Shown: positions 7,480-16,201, counted from the stretch's first letter. The stretch: 32,308 nt of DNA from JBDSKH01 sp050245915 (GCA_050245915.1 JBFWWZ010000036.1:1-32308), one strand, 5' to 3'. Numbers and translations are program-made. The notes: generated from the letters alone by a model not told the origin.

Positions 7480-8565
7480 CTACCCTAGCCCGGTGTTTTC
7501 GGGCGCTTCTCGGAGGGTCCCGACAACCTCCGCGGTCACCCGTAGGAGTTTCTCCACAGACTCCGGCTCGCCGATCGACACCCGGATGCCCTCCGGCGCG
7601 AAGACCCGCGCGACGATGCCGCCGGCCTCCAGCGCCTCCGCGACGGCGGCGGTCCGCTCGCCGGTCGGAAGCCACACGAAGTTGCCTTGCGCCTGAGGGA
7701 TGCGCCAGCCCTGAGCGGCCAGTTCGCGGGCGACGTGGTCGCGGCGCTCGATCAGCTCGTTGACCCGGTCGAACAGCTCGGCCTCGTGGTCGAGGGCGGC
7801 GAGCGCGGCGCGCTGGGCCGGCTCGGTGACCGACAGCGGGATCGCGGTGGAGCGGGCTGCGTCGAGGATGTACGCCGGCCCGACCGCGTAGCCGACGCGC
7901 AGGCCGGCGAGCCCGTACGCCTTCGAGAAGGTCCGCAGCATCACCAGGTTCGGGTAGGTCGCGAGCAGCGGCAGGCCGTGCACCGCGTCGGCATCGGTGA
8001 CGAACTCGGCGTACGCCTCGTCGAGCAGCACGAGCACGGTGTCGGGCACCTGTGCCATGAAGGCGGTGAAGTCCGCCTCGGTCACGATCGTGCCGGTCGG
8101 GTTGTTGGGCGTGCAGATCAGGATGACGCGGGTGCGGTCCGTGATCGCGGCGGCCATCGCGGGCAGATCGTGCGTGCCGTCGGCCCGGATCGGCACCTGC
8201 ACGCTGGTCGCGCCGGAGACGGTGACGAGACCCGGGTAGGCCTCGAACGACCGCCAGGCGTAGAGCACCTCGTCGCCCGGTCCCGCCGCCGCCTGGATCA
8301 GCTGCTGCAGGATCGCGACCGACCCGGAGCCCATGTGCACTTCGTCGGCGGTCACGCCGAACCGGTCGGCCAGCCGCGCGCGGAGCATGCTGGCGGAGGC
8401 GTCCGGGTAGCGGTGGAAGCTCGACCCGGCGATCGCGTCGACCACGGCGGGGAGCGGCGGGAAGGGGCTCTCGTTGGACGACAGCTTGTACGCGTCCGCG
8501 GCCGCCGGCCGCCCCTGGCGGTACGGCTGGAGGGCGGCGATCTCGGGTCGGAGCTTCACGGCCAT
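7480..8565 (-). CDS. hisC: HisC-type PLP aminotransferase (histidinol-phosphate/aromatic)
   Basis: A 361-aa class I/II aminotransferase of the HisC family. Visible features are NESPFPPLP near residue 30, the PLP-ring region NNPTGT, DEAYAEF and the Schiff-base lysine K215 in RTFSKAYGLAGLRVGY. It is not in a his operon. It precedes the oxoacid dehydrogenase genes by 5 bp, so it may act as a broad aromatic or phenylalanine transaminase rather than only in histidine synthesis. I chose ATG 8565 (MAVKLRPE); an in-frame start slightly upstream lacks support. TAGGCT lies 7 nt before this ATG, consistent with a leaderless message. Only 34 bp separate it from the divergent holin-like gene. Confidence 0.82.
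   Translation of the reverse strand: MAVKLRPEIAALQPYRQGRPAAADAYKLSSNESPFPPLPAVVDAIAGSSFHRYPDASASMLRARLADRFGVTADEVHMGSGSVAILQQLIQAAAGPGDEVLYAWRSFEAYPGLVTVSGATSVQVPIRADGTHDLPAMAAAITDRTRVILICTPNNPTGTIVTEADFTAFMAQVPDTVLVLLDEAYAEFVTDADAVHGLPLLATYPNLVMLRTFSKAYGLAGLRVGYAVGPAYILDAARSTAIPLSVTEPAQRAALAALDHEAELFDRVNELIERRDHVARELAAQGWRIPQAQGNFVWLPTGERTAAVAEALEAGGIVARVFAPEGIRVSIGEPESVEKLLRVTAEVVGTLREAPENTGLG
7482..7487 (-). promoter_or_regulatory. Candidate leaderless -10 for the E1-alpha/E1-beta/E2 genes
   Basis: TAGGGT on the minus strand ends 7 nt before ATG 7474 and lies inside the last codons of hisC. No Shine-Dalgarno stands in front of this ATG. No clear -35 is present. Confidence 0.4.
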
Positions 8566-8572
8566 GGTGATC

Positions 8573-8578
8573 AGCCTA
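8573..8578 (-). promoter_or_regulatory. Candidate leaderless -10 for hisC
   Basis: TAGGCT on the minus strand, 7 nt before ATG 8565, with no Shine-Dalgarno between. It shares a 34-bp intergenic space with the divergent -10 at 8588-8593. Confidence 0.4.
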
Positions 8579-8587
8579 GGGGCGCGA

Positions 8588-8593
8588 CAGAAT
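8588..8593 (+). promoter_or_regulatory. Candidate leaderless -10 for the holin-like gene
   Basis: CAGAAT ends exactly 6 nt before ATG 8600. The intervening GGGGGC could also serve weakly as a ribosome site, so leadered translation is possible. Confidence 0.35.
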
Positions 8594-8599
8594 GGGGGC

Positions 8600-9013
8600 A
8601 TGGGACGCCTCCTCCTCCGCCTGCTGATCAACACCCTGGCCCTGTGGCTCACCACGCTGATCCTCGCGACGCACGTCGACGTGCGCTCGTACGGTGCGGA
8701 GGGTGACACGGTCGCCTTCGTGCTGACCCTGGTGCTCGTCGCGCTGATCTTCGGTCTGGTCAACGGCATCGTCGGCGGTCTGGTGCGCGTGGTCGCGTTC
8801 CCGATCTACGTGCTGACCCTCGGCCTCATCTCCTTCATCGTGAACGGCCTTCTGCTGCTGCTCGTGGCGTGGATCAGCGGATTGCTCGGCTTCGGGCTGA
8901 GCGTCGAGAACTTCGGGTGGGGCGTGCTCGGCGCGCTGGTGCTCGGTGTCATCGCCTGGCTGATCGGCATCCTGCTGCGGCCGTTCACGGGGTCGGCGAA
9001 CCGCCGGCGCTGA
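8600..9013 (+). CDS. Four-helix membrane protein, mycobacterial-type phage-holin family
   Basis: A 137-aa very hydrophobic protein with four predicted transmembrane helices (about residues 4-22, 38-62, 66-92 and 104-128) and a short basic C-terminus (RRR). It matches the general form of the actinobacterial '4-TMS phage holin, superfamily IV' (PF04020-like) proteins, which are chromosomal and usually not in prophages. Function is unknown; there are no phage genes nearby. The start ATG 8600 was preferred because the longer frame runs into the divergent hisC region. Its 3' end overlaps the end of the convergent hydrolase gene by 29 bp. Confidence 0.75.
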   Translation: MGRLLLRLLINTLALWLTTLILATHVDVRSYGAEGDTVAFVLTLVLVALIFGLVNGIVGGLVRVVAFPIYVLTLGLISFIVNGLLLLLVAWISGLLGFGLSVENFGWGVLGALVLGVIAWLIGILLRPFTGSANRRR

Positions 9014-10499
9014 CGCCCTTGGCGGCCCCGCGGCTCGCCTCGTAGACCATCGCGGTGATCGTCGATCCGTCGCGCTCGCGGTAGTCCACCGTGAACGCGT
9101 CCATCGCGGCGACCTGCTCGCGCACGGCGTCCGACGCGGCGTGGTCGATGACGTACGCGGTCGCGTCGTAGGCGGTGCGCTGGTGTGCGGGCGCCGCCAG
9201 CTCGGTCGGGATGGGGCTGCCGGGGGCGAACGCCTGCCGCTCGACCTGCAGCAGGTGATCGTCGAGCTGGGGCCCGGCGAGCGCCGGGATGAAGTCGTCG
9301 CTGTTGCGCACCGCCATCCCGCTGATCCCGTCGGGCAGCGCGATGTTGCCCGCGGGCGCGCCGTAGGTCTCCAGCCCCGTGACATTCCAGTCCCCGGATG
9401 CCGCCAGACGCGTCGCGACCAGGCCGCCCTGGGAGAACCCGACGAGCTGCACCTCGTCGGAGGACGTGATGCCCGCGTCGATCATCGCCGCCCGCGTACT
9501 GCGGATCGATCCCGCGTCGAGACCGGCAACCCCCTGCACGTTGCTGGTGAGGTCCCACGGCTCGTCGGTCGCCTCCGGCGAGAAGGTCTCGGTCGGCCCG
9601 ACGTACACCACGAAGCGGGGCGGCATGCCGGGGGCGTCGTACCGCTCGATGCGCACCTGGTCGCCCTCGGGCACCCGTGACAGGCGCTCCGCTGCGCCGG
9701 TCGCGGGAGACGCGATCGTCGTGGTGCCCACCCGGTCGACCGACACCGGCCCCTCCCGGAACATGCCGAACGGACGCCCCGCGCCGATCACGTACGCCGC
9801 GCCCGCCTCGACGCCCGTGAACCCGGCGAGGCGGGCGAGAGAGGTGGCGGAGCCCGGCGGCAGGCCCGCGACGGACCCCGCCAGCTCATCCATGTTCATG
9901 GCGGTGATGCGTACGGCCTCGACGAAACCCGGGCTCGTGATGGTCTCGGGATGGTCGAGCATCCACTGCTGGAGGCCGGCGAGCTGCGCCCGGCTCGGGA
10001 AGCCCGCCAGCCGGGCGATCGCGATGGCGGGCAGCAGCATCCACACCAGCTGTCGCAGGATCGGGCCGAGCTGGACGGCCAGCTGCGCCCCGAGTGCCAG
10101 CGCACGGTCCCGCTCCCGCCGCTCCTCGTCGGCGTACCTGGCCACGGCGGCGCGCGGAGCTTCGTCGGCGAGCGCCGCCGTGTCGGCCGCCGCCCGCACC
10201 AGAGAACGCGCCGTCGCCAGCTCGCGCACGCTCTGCACGGCCGCCGGAGCGGCGGCGAGCTGATCGGCGGAAGGCGGATGCATCGCCGCGAGCGCGGTGG
10301 CGTCGGCGGCGAGGGACTCCCGCAGGCGCCGCAGCCGCTCGGCGTGCGCCTCGAGCCCGTCGGTGGTCACCACGATCGCGCCGGTGCCGGGCGGCGCGAC
10401 GACGAGCGGTCCGCCGAGCGTCGGATCGACCGGTGGGCGAGCCGGCGGGAGCGGGGCATCCGACGGGCCCGGCCCGGGGTCGCGGACGCTCTCAGCCAC
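8985..10499 (-). CDS. Large alpha/beta hydrolase coupled to a WXG-like protein
   Basis: A 504-aa protein starting at GTG 10499, within the stop region of the small upstream gene (8-bp overlap). The first 140 residues are Ala/Arg-rich and predicted helical. There is one hydrophobic stretch around 150-165 (LVWMLLPAIAIARLAGF). The C-terminal half is an alpha/beta hydrolase: nucleophile elbow GFSQG at 354-358 (Ser356), likely catalytic Asp in RNSDDFIPAL and likely His in AYVIDHAASD. Substrate is unknown. The helical head plus coupled WXG-like protein resemble type VII secretion-linked effectors or PE/PPE-hydrolase pairs, but no ESX machinery is in view. It could equally be a self-contained lipase-like enzyme. 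Confidence 0.72.
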   Translation of the reverse strand: MAESVRDPGPGPSDAPLPPARPPVDPTLGGPLVVAPPGTGAIVVTTDGLEAHAERLRRLRESLAADATALAAMHPPSADQLAAAPAAVQSVRELATARSLVRAAADTAALADEAPRAAVARYADEERRERDRALALGAQLAVQLGPILRQLVWMLLPAIAIARLAGFPSRAQLAGLQQWMLDHPETITSPGFVEAVRITAMNMDELAGSVAGLPPGSATSLARLAGFTGVEAGAAYVIGAGRPFGMFREGPVSVDRVGTTTIASPATGAAERLSRVPEGDQVRIERYDAPGMPPRFVVYVGPTETFSPEATDEPWDLTSNVQGVAGLDAGSIRSTRAAMIDAGITSSDEVQLVGFSQGGLVATRLAASGDWNVTGLETYGAPAGNIALPDGISGMAVRNSDDFIPALAGPQLDDHLLQVERQAFAPGSPIPTELAAPAHQRTAYDATAYVIDHAASDAVREQVAAMDAFTVDYRERDGSTITAMVYEASRGAAKGVSAGGSPTP

Positions 10500-10740
10500 C
10501 GAGCTGCGCCAGGGTGAGCCGCGCGCAGTGCCTGGCGGCTTCGGCCGCGTCGCCGGCTGAGACCAGCCGCACGCGCAGCCGCTGCTCGAGTTCGCGGTAG
10601 GCGGAGGCCGCGGGGCCGTGCCAGTCGTGCGGGGAGATCGGCGGGTGGGCGGTCGCGGCGCGCAGCCGGGCGGCGACCGGGGCGAGCACGGCCACCTGCC
10701 GCTCGAGCGCCGCCCGGAGGGCGGAGGTGTCGGGGTCCAT
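10492..10740 (-). CDS. Small helical WXG-like protein
   Basis: An 82-aa protein (MDPDTSALRAAL start) that looks all-helical, with a central WHGPAASAYRELEQRL: a W-x-G turn between two helices, as in WXG100/ESX-type proteins. Its stop lies inside the first codons of the hydrolase gene, so the two are translationally coupled. No strong ribosome site precedes ATG 10740. It diverges from the phosphatase gene across 115 bp. The WXG100 assignment rests on one motif and size (family usually about 100 aa) and is tentative. Confidence 0.6.
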   Translation of the reverse strand: MDPDTSALRAALERQVAVLAPVAARLRAATAHPPISPHDWHGPAASAYRELEQRLRVRLVSAGDAAEAARHCARLTLAQLGG

Positions 10741-10843
10741 GACACACCACGATGGGTGAGGCGATCGCCCCGGGGACCGCGCGGTCGGCGGTCGGCGGAC
10801 ACCGCATCCCGAAACCGGGCTGTGGAGGATGGGGGAGGCGCGG

Positions 10844-10849
10844 GAGAAT
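10844..10849 (+). promoter_or_regulatory. Candidate leaderless -10 for the tyrosine phosphatase gene
   Basis: GAGAAT ends exactly 6 nt before GTG 10856. It matches the spacing seen at znuA, the holin-like gene and the PLP aminotransferase gene. A purine-rich GGGAG about 12 nt upstream is too far for a normal ribosome site. Confidence 0.35.
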
Positions 10850-10855
10850 GGGACG

Positions 10856-11353
10856 GTGACCTCCGTGTTCCGCGTCTGCTTCGTCTGCACGGGGAACATC
10901 TGCCGGTCGCCGATGGCCGAGGCGGTGTTCCGCCGCCTCATCGCCGAGAACCGTCTGGAGCGTCGGATCGAGGTGGGGTCCGCCGCCACGGGCGACTGGC
11001 ATGTGGGCGAACGTGCGGACGCCCGCACCATCGCGGCTCTGAGCAAACGCGGCTACGACGCCACCGCCCACCGTGCACGCCAGTTCGACCCCGCGTGGCT
11101 GCCCGACCTCGACCTCGTCGTCGCGTTCGACCGCGGGCAGGAGCGGATCCTGCGCGAGTGGGCGGGCGCAGACGACCAGGGCACGGTTCAGCTGCTCACC
11201 GCCTTCGACCCCGAGTCGTCGACCGTCGTCGACGTTCCCGACCCGTACTATTCGGATGCCGCCCTCTTCGACACCGTGCTCGTGACCATCGAGCGCGCCA
11301 GCACCGCGCTGTTCCGGCAGCTCGTCCCAGGAATACGACAGGGAGCCTCATGA
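10856..11353 (+). CDS. Low-molecular-weight protein tyrosine phosphatase
   Basis: A 165-aa LMW-PTP. The P-loop CTGNICRS (Cys11 to Arg17, C-x5-R) sits near the N-terminus as usual. The late acid loop is VPDPYYSD with the general-acid Asp of the DP motif. Start GTG 10856 was chosen because family members begin a few residues before VCFVCTGN; an in-frame ATG at 10829 would add nine residues of weak support. The stop overlaps the purB start (ATGA), so the two genes form an operon, although no functional link between purine synthesis and this phosphatase is obvious. Confidence 0.88.
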   Translation: MTSVFRVCFVCTGNICRSPMAEAVFRRLIAENRLERRIEVGSAATGDWHVGERADARTIAALSKRGYDATAHRARQFDPAWLPDLDLVVAFDRGQERILREWAGADDQGTVQLLTAFDPESSTVVDVPDPYYSDAALFDTVLVTIERASTALFRQLVPGIRQGAS

Positions 11354-12729
11354 GCCTGCCACCCCAGCCGCTCAGCCCGCTCGACGGCCGCTACCGCGGA
11401 GTCGTCGAAGGTCTCGGCGAGTATCTCTCCGAGGCGGGGCTGAATCGCGCCCGCGTCCAGGTCGAGGTGGAGTGGCTGCTCTTCCTCACCGGGCACCGGA
11501 TGCTGGGCAGCGACCCGATCGAGGCGGAGGACGCCCGCGCCCTGCGGCACTGGGTCGCCGGATTCGGGCAGCCGGAGATCGACGAGCTCGCGAGGCTCGA
11601 GGCCACCACCCGCCACGACGTCAAGGCGGTCGAGTACCTGGTGCGGGGCAAGCTCACCGAGCTGGGCCTGACCCGCGTCGCCGAGCTCACGCACTTCGCC
11701 GCGACCAGCGAGGACATCAACAACCTCGCCTATGGGCTGACCATCCGATCCGCTCTCCACGAGGTCTGGATGCCACGGCTGCGTGACGTGCTCACCGCGC
11801 TTCGGGCGCGCGCTCAGGAGGGCCGCGGCATCCCGATGCTCGCCCGCACGCACGGCCAGCCGGCCACTCCGACCACCATCGGCAAGGAGTTCGCCGTCTT
11901 CGTGGCGCGCGCGGAGCGGATCCTCGGCCGCATCGAGGCCGTCACGCCTCTCGGGAAGTTCAGCGGCGCGACCGGCACGTTCGCGGCGCACCTCGCTGCC
12001 GACCCCGACGCGGACTGGCCCGAGCTGTCACGCGAGTTCGTGACCTCGCTGGGGCTCGCCTGGAACCCGCTCACCACGCAGATCGAGTCGCACGACTGGC
12101 AGGCCGAACTGTTCGGGGCCGTCAGCCACCTGAACCGGGTGCTGCACAACCTGTGCACCGACGTCTGGGCGTACATCTCACTGGGGTACCTGTCCCAGAT
12201 CCCCCAGGCGGGGGCGACGGGGTCGTCCACGATGCCGCACAAGATCAACCCGATCCGGTTCGAGAACGCGGAGGCCAACTTCGAGCTCTCGAGCGCGCTG
12301 TTCGACGGCCTCGCCGCGACGCTCGTGACCAGCCGCCTGCAGCGCGACCTCACCGACTCGACGACGCAGCGCAACATCGGCGTCGCCTTCGGGCACTCGC
12401 TGCTCGCGCTCGACAACCTGGCGAAGGGCCTCGGCGAGATCGCGATCGCCCGCGAGGTGCTCGCCGCCGACCTCGACGCGAACTGGGAGGTGCTGGCGGA
12501 GGCGATCCAGACCGTCGTGCGCGCCGAGGTCACCGCCGGTCGCAGCTCGATCGCCGACCCGTACGCGCTGCTGAAGGACCTGACGCGCGGCAAACGGGTC
12601 GGGCCGGCGGAGCTGCGGGCGTTCGTGGAGGGTCTCGACATCGGCGACGCCGCGAAGCAGCGCCTGCTCGCCCTGACGCCCGCGACCTACACGGGCCTCG
12701 CCGACGACCTGGTCGACCGCCTCGAGTAG
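11350..12729 (+). CDS. purB: Adenylosuccinate lyase
   Basis: A 459-aa fumarase/aspartase-superfamily enzyme that cleaves adenylosuccinate to AMP and SAICAR to AICAR in purine synthesis. The opening PLSPLDGRYRGVVEGL is the PurB N-terminus. ATSEDINNLAYG, ARTHGQPATPTTIGKE and the signature loop GSSTMPHKINPIRFENAE, with its catalytic Ser, are intact. Length matches the longer PurB subfamily (about 455-475 aa). The start overlaps the phosphatase stop by 4 bp. It converges with the membrane-protein pair, whose stop is 11 bp away; no hairpin terminator fits in that gap. Confidence 0.95.
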   Translation: MSLPPQPLSPLDGRYRGVVEGLGEYLSEAGLNRARVQVEVEWLLFLTGHRMLGSDPIEAEDARALRHWVAGFGQPEIDELARLEATTRHDVKAVEYLVRGKLTELGLTRVAELTHFAATSEDINNLAYGLTIRSALHEVWMPRLRDVLTALRARAQEGRGIPMLARTHGQPATPTTIGKEFAVFVARAERILGRIEAVTPLGKFSGATGTFAAHLAADPDADWPELSREFVTSLGLAWNPLTTQIESHDWQAELFGAVSHLNRVLHNLCTDVWAYISLGYLSQIPQAGATGSSTMPHKINPIRFENAEANFELSSALFDGLAATLVTSRLQRDLTDSTTQRNIGVAFGHSLLALDNLAKGLGEIAIAREVLAADLDANWEVLAEAIQTVVRAEVTAGRSSIADPYALLKDLTRGKRVGPAELRAFVEGLDIGDAAKQRLLALTPATYTGLADDLVDRLE

Positions 12730-12740
12730 CGGCGCCTCGG

Positions 12741-12971
12741 TCAGTGGGGTGACGACCCCGGGTCGTCGTCCTTGCCGCGGGGCGTGATCCCGAGCAGGAA
12801 CATCGCGAACACCACGAGCGACACGATGAACGCGCCGCCGAGCACCTCGACGGCGACCAGCAGATCGCGGGTGGCGAAGTACGTGATGACGCCGAATGCG
12901 ACCCCGATGACGGCGGACATGCCGATCAACTCGACGGGGCGGAGCCGTTCGCGGCGGGTGGGTTCGGTCAC
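12741..12971 (-). CDS. Small two-helix membrane protein, unknown
   Basis: A 76-aa protein starting at GTG 12971. It has a basic N-terminus (PTRRERLRP), two hydrophobic segments (about 16-34 and 39-60) and an acidic, proline-rich tail (GKDDDPGSSPH). The GTG overlaps the stop of the DUF308-like gene by 4 bp (GTGA). I do not recognise a family. It probably works or is at least made together with the upstream membrane protein. Confidence 0.7.
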   Translation of the reverse strand: MTEPTRRERLRPVELIGMSAVIGVAFGVITYFATRDLLVAVEVLGGAFIVSLVVFAMFLLGITPRGKDDDPGSSPH

Positions 12972-13555
12972 GATGCGACCTCTCTGCGGGTGTGCGGCTG
13001 TCTCGGGGATGCGGCGGAGATCGCCTGCAGGACGCCGGTGATCACCGCCCACGCCCCCAGCATCCCGACCAGGATGATCGGGGAGGTCAGCAGGCCTTCG
13101 ACGCCCTTGTCCCCCTGGTACGCGTCGGAGATGTCGGGCGGGGTCACGAGCACCACGATGCCGAGCAGCACCGTCAGCGCGCCGACCGCGGTCCAGTCGG
13201 CCCAGGCGGTCGCGCGGCCCCGGGCCCGGATGCCGGACACCAGCTCGAGCGCGCCGGTCACGATCGCCCATCCGCTGAGCACCCACACCAGATAGGCGGT
13301 CCCGCCGGACGGGAGCACGAGGGCGGCCACCCCGGCGACCACCGAGACCGCGCCGTGCGCCCGGAACGCGGTGCGCGCCTCGCGCGACGCCGCCGGGCCG
13401 AACGTCGAGCCGATCACCAGCAGTCCGGTGGCGACAGCGAAGACGCCGAAGGCGACGAGGCCGAACTCGGCGGTGTGGCCGCCGGTGAAGGTGATGATCA
13501 GCCCCAGGGCCAGGGCGAGAGCCGCGCGGGCGGCGGGAAGCATCCAGGGTGGCAT
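12968..13555 (-). CDS. DUF308/HdeD-like polytopic membrane protein
   Basis: A 195-aa membrane protein with about six hydrophobic segments arranged as repeated pairs; WVLSGWAIVTGALELVSGIRARG and ILVGMLGAWAVITGVLQAISA are internal look-alikes. This repeated two-helix pattern is typical of DUF308/HdeD-family proteins. HdeD in enterobacteria is linked to acid resistance, but that cannot be carried over here. Start ATG 13555 has GAAGG a few nt upstream. First of a two-gene unit. Confidence 0.75.
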   Translation of the reverse strand: MPPWMLPAARAALALALGLIITFTGGHTAEFGLVAFGVFAVATGLLVIGSTFGPAASREARTAFRAHGAVSVVAGVAALVLPSGGTAYLVWVLSGWAIVTGALELVSGIRARGRATAWADWTAVGALTVLLGIVVLVTPPDISDAYQGDKGVEGLLTSPIILVGMLGAWAVITGVLQAISAASPRQPHTRREVAS

Positions 13556-13593
13556 GTCGCCTTCAGTCTACGGTCGAGGTCTCACGCCGCACC

Positions 13594-13618
13594 GCGCGCC
13601 GCAGGAGCGGCGGCGCGC
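13594..13618 (-). terminator. Hairpin after dnaB, no U-tract
   Basis: Perfect 9-bp G+C stem GCGCGCCGC / GCGGCGCGC with a 7-nt loop, 9 bp past the dnaB stop. No T-run follows on the minus strand, so this would be a U-less terminator as often proposed for high-GC actinobacteria. Confidence 0.45.
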
Positions 13619-13626
13619 CAGAGGAT

Positions 13627-15006
<1,380 letters not shown>

Positions 15007-15176
15007 GGATCCTCCTTGTTGATGCGGCTGCGGGGGCGCGCGCGTCACGCCGTCCGCTCGGCCTCAGAGTAGGCGCGACCGGCGACGTTCGACGGCGCGG
15101 CACACCCCGCCGCAGGCATTCGCCGCCGATGCGCGGATTCACGCTATGGCCGTGCCGCGGAGGCGGCAAACGCCCA

Positions 15177-15197
15177 TGTGGACAACCGTGTGGACAA
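15177..15197 (-). promoter_or_regulatory. Tandem DnaA boxes upstream of dnaB
   Basis: Two copies of TGTGGACAA (15177-15185 and 15189-15197), which read TTGTCCACA on the minus strand. This is the high-GC actinobacterial DnaA-box consensus. They are 12 bp apart in direct repeat, close to one helical turn, 171 bp upstream of the dnaB start. Confidence 0.65.
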
Positions 15198-15403
15198 GTG
15201 GCGGGAAACGCCGAGACGTTTGTGAAGAAGGTGTGGAAACTCCTGTGTGAAACCCACGGATTTTGTCGTCGTTAGCCGTCGTGACCAGGCGTTTTCGTTC
15301 TCACACGCTGTGTGTAGAAACATGTTTAGAGTCGCGCTTGAAAGTTGGTGGCCCCCGAAGGTCCCTGTGGACGGATCAGGGCGCCGGCGGCCGCGCAAAC
15401 GAG

Positions 15404-15433
15404 CGGCGGCGCCCCCCGAAGGGAGCGCCGCCG
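15404..15433 (-). terminator. Terminator after rplI
   Basis: Perfect 9-bp stem CGGCGGCGC / GCGCCGCCG extended by CCC/GGG inside, with a small GAA/TTC loop, 17 bp past the rplI stop. A short T-containing stretch (CGTTTG) follows on the minus strand. Closes the rpsF-ssb-rpsR-rplI operon. Confidence 0.7.
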
Positions 15434-15449
15434 AGAGAGTTCGCGAAGG

Positions 15450-15902
15450 CTACTTGGCCGCCACCACGTCGATCGTGAGGGCCGCGACGACGTCCTCGCG
15501 GAGCCGCACCGTGGCGTCGTACTGGCCGACGCCCTTGATCACGGAACCGAGCTCGATCGTGCGCTTGTCGACCGATCCGAGGCCCTGAGCGGACACCGCC
15601 TCGGCGATGTCCGCGGTCTTCACCGAGCCGAACAGACGGCCCTCGCGGCCCGCCTTCACGGTCAGCCGCACCGGGGCGCTCTCGAGCTTGGCCTTCAGAG
15701 ACTGGGCCTCTTCGAGCGTGGCGAGCTCGCGCGCAGCGCGGCCTGCCTTCAACTGGTCGACCTGCTTCTCGCCACCGCGGGTCCACGCCACGGCGAAGCC
15801 CTGCGGGATGAGGTAGTTGCGGGCGTACCCGTTCTTGACCTCGACGACGTCGCCGGCCGAGCCGAGGCCGCTGACCTCGGACGTGAGGATGAGTTTCGAC
15901 AT
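15450..15902 (-). CDS. rplI: 50S ribosomal protein L9
   Basis: A 150-aa L9. The N-terminal domain LILTSEVSGLGSAGDVVEVKNGYARNYLIPQGFA contains the L9 signature, followed by the long central helix (about 45-75) and C-terminal domain with GREGRLFGSVKTADIAEAV. Normal length (147-150 aa). It lies 12 bp after rpsR and ends the operon at the hairpin 15404-15433. Confidence 0.97.
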   Translation of the reverse strand: MSKLILTSEVSGLGSAGDVVEVKNGYARNYLIPQGFAVAWTRGGEKQVDQLKAGRAARELATLEEAQSLKAKLESAPVRLTVKAGREGRLFGSVKTADIAEAVSAQGLGSVDKRTIELGSVIKGVGQYDATVRLREDVVAALTIDVVAAK

Positions 15903-15914
15903 ATCCGGGTTCCC

Positions 15915-16178
15915 CTATCGTCCCGAGCCCGCGTACGGGAGGAGCGCCATCTCGCGCGCGTTCTTGACCGCGAGCGCGATGAGCTTCTGCTCCTGCACCG
16001 AGACACCGGTGATGCGACGGGCGCGGATCTTGCCGCGCTCCGAGATGAACTTGCGGAGCGTGGCGACGTCCTTGTAGTCGATGATGCCGACCCGGACCGA
16101 CTTCGCCGGAGCGGCGTTCTTGCCGCCCTTGACGCTCGTACGCTTGCGGCGGTCTCCGCCGCTGCTCTTTCCTGCCAT
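15915..16178 (-). CDS. rpsR: 30S ribosomal protein S18, cysteine-free type
   Basis: An 87-aa S18 with the core IIDYKDVATLRKFISERGKIRARRITGVSVQEQKLIALAVKNAREMALLPY. The N-terminal zinc-ribbon cysteines found in C+ paralogues (CxxC just before DYKD) are replaced by NAAPAKSVRVG, so this is a zinc-independent (C-) form. It partners S6 on the ribosome platform. It starts 23 bp after ssb with GAGGAA as ribosome site. Confidence 0.96.
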   Translation of the reverse strand: MAGKSSGGDRRKRTSVKGGKNAAPAKSVRVGIIDYKDVATLRKFISERGKIRARRITGVSVQEQKLIALAVKNAREMALLPYAGSGR

Positions 16179-16201
16179 GTTCTCTGTTTCCTCTAGGTCT
16201 C

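Larger units (their letters stand above)
15007..15449. other. rplI-dnaB intergenic region, AT-richer, with DnaA-box-like repeats
   Basis: This 443-bp stretch has no convincing gene. From about 15160 to 15360 it is clearly less G+C-rich than the surroundings. It holds two perfect DnaA boxes (listed separately), several degraded TGTGGA/TGTGTG-type copies up to about 15370, the rplI terminator at its right end, and the dnaB ribosome site at its left end. No well-formed promoter for dnaB stands out. Confidence 0.6.

Noticed and set aside
8600..9013. Prophage remnant suggested by the holin-like protein
   Set aside because: No lysin, integrase, capsid or att-like repeat nearby; this 4-TMS family is a common chromosomal gene in actinobacteria.
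10500..10802. Upstream extension of the hydrolase frame to 10802
   Set aside because: This part reads through the WXG-like gene in another frame with Arg/Pro/Ser-rich composition; the GTG 10499 overlap with the WXG-like stop is a normal coupling arrangement.
10741..10855. Leaderless -10 for the WXG-like gene
   Set aside because: Only CATCGT at 8 nt from the ATG; too poor a match to report.
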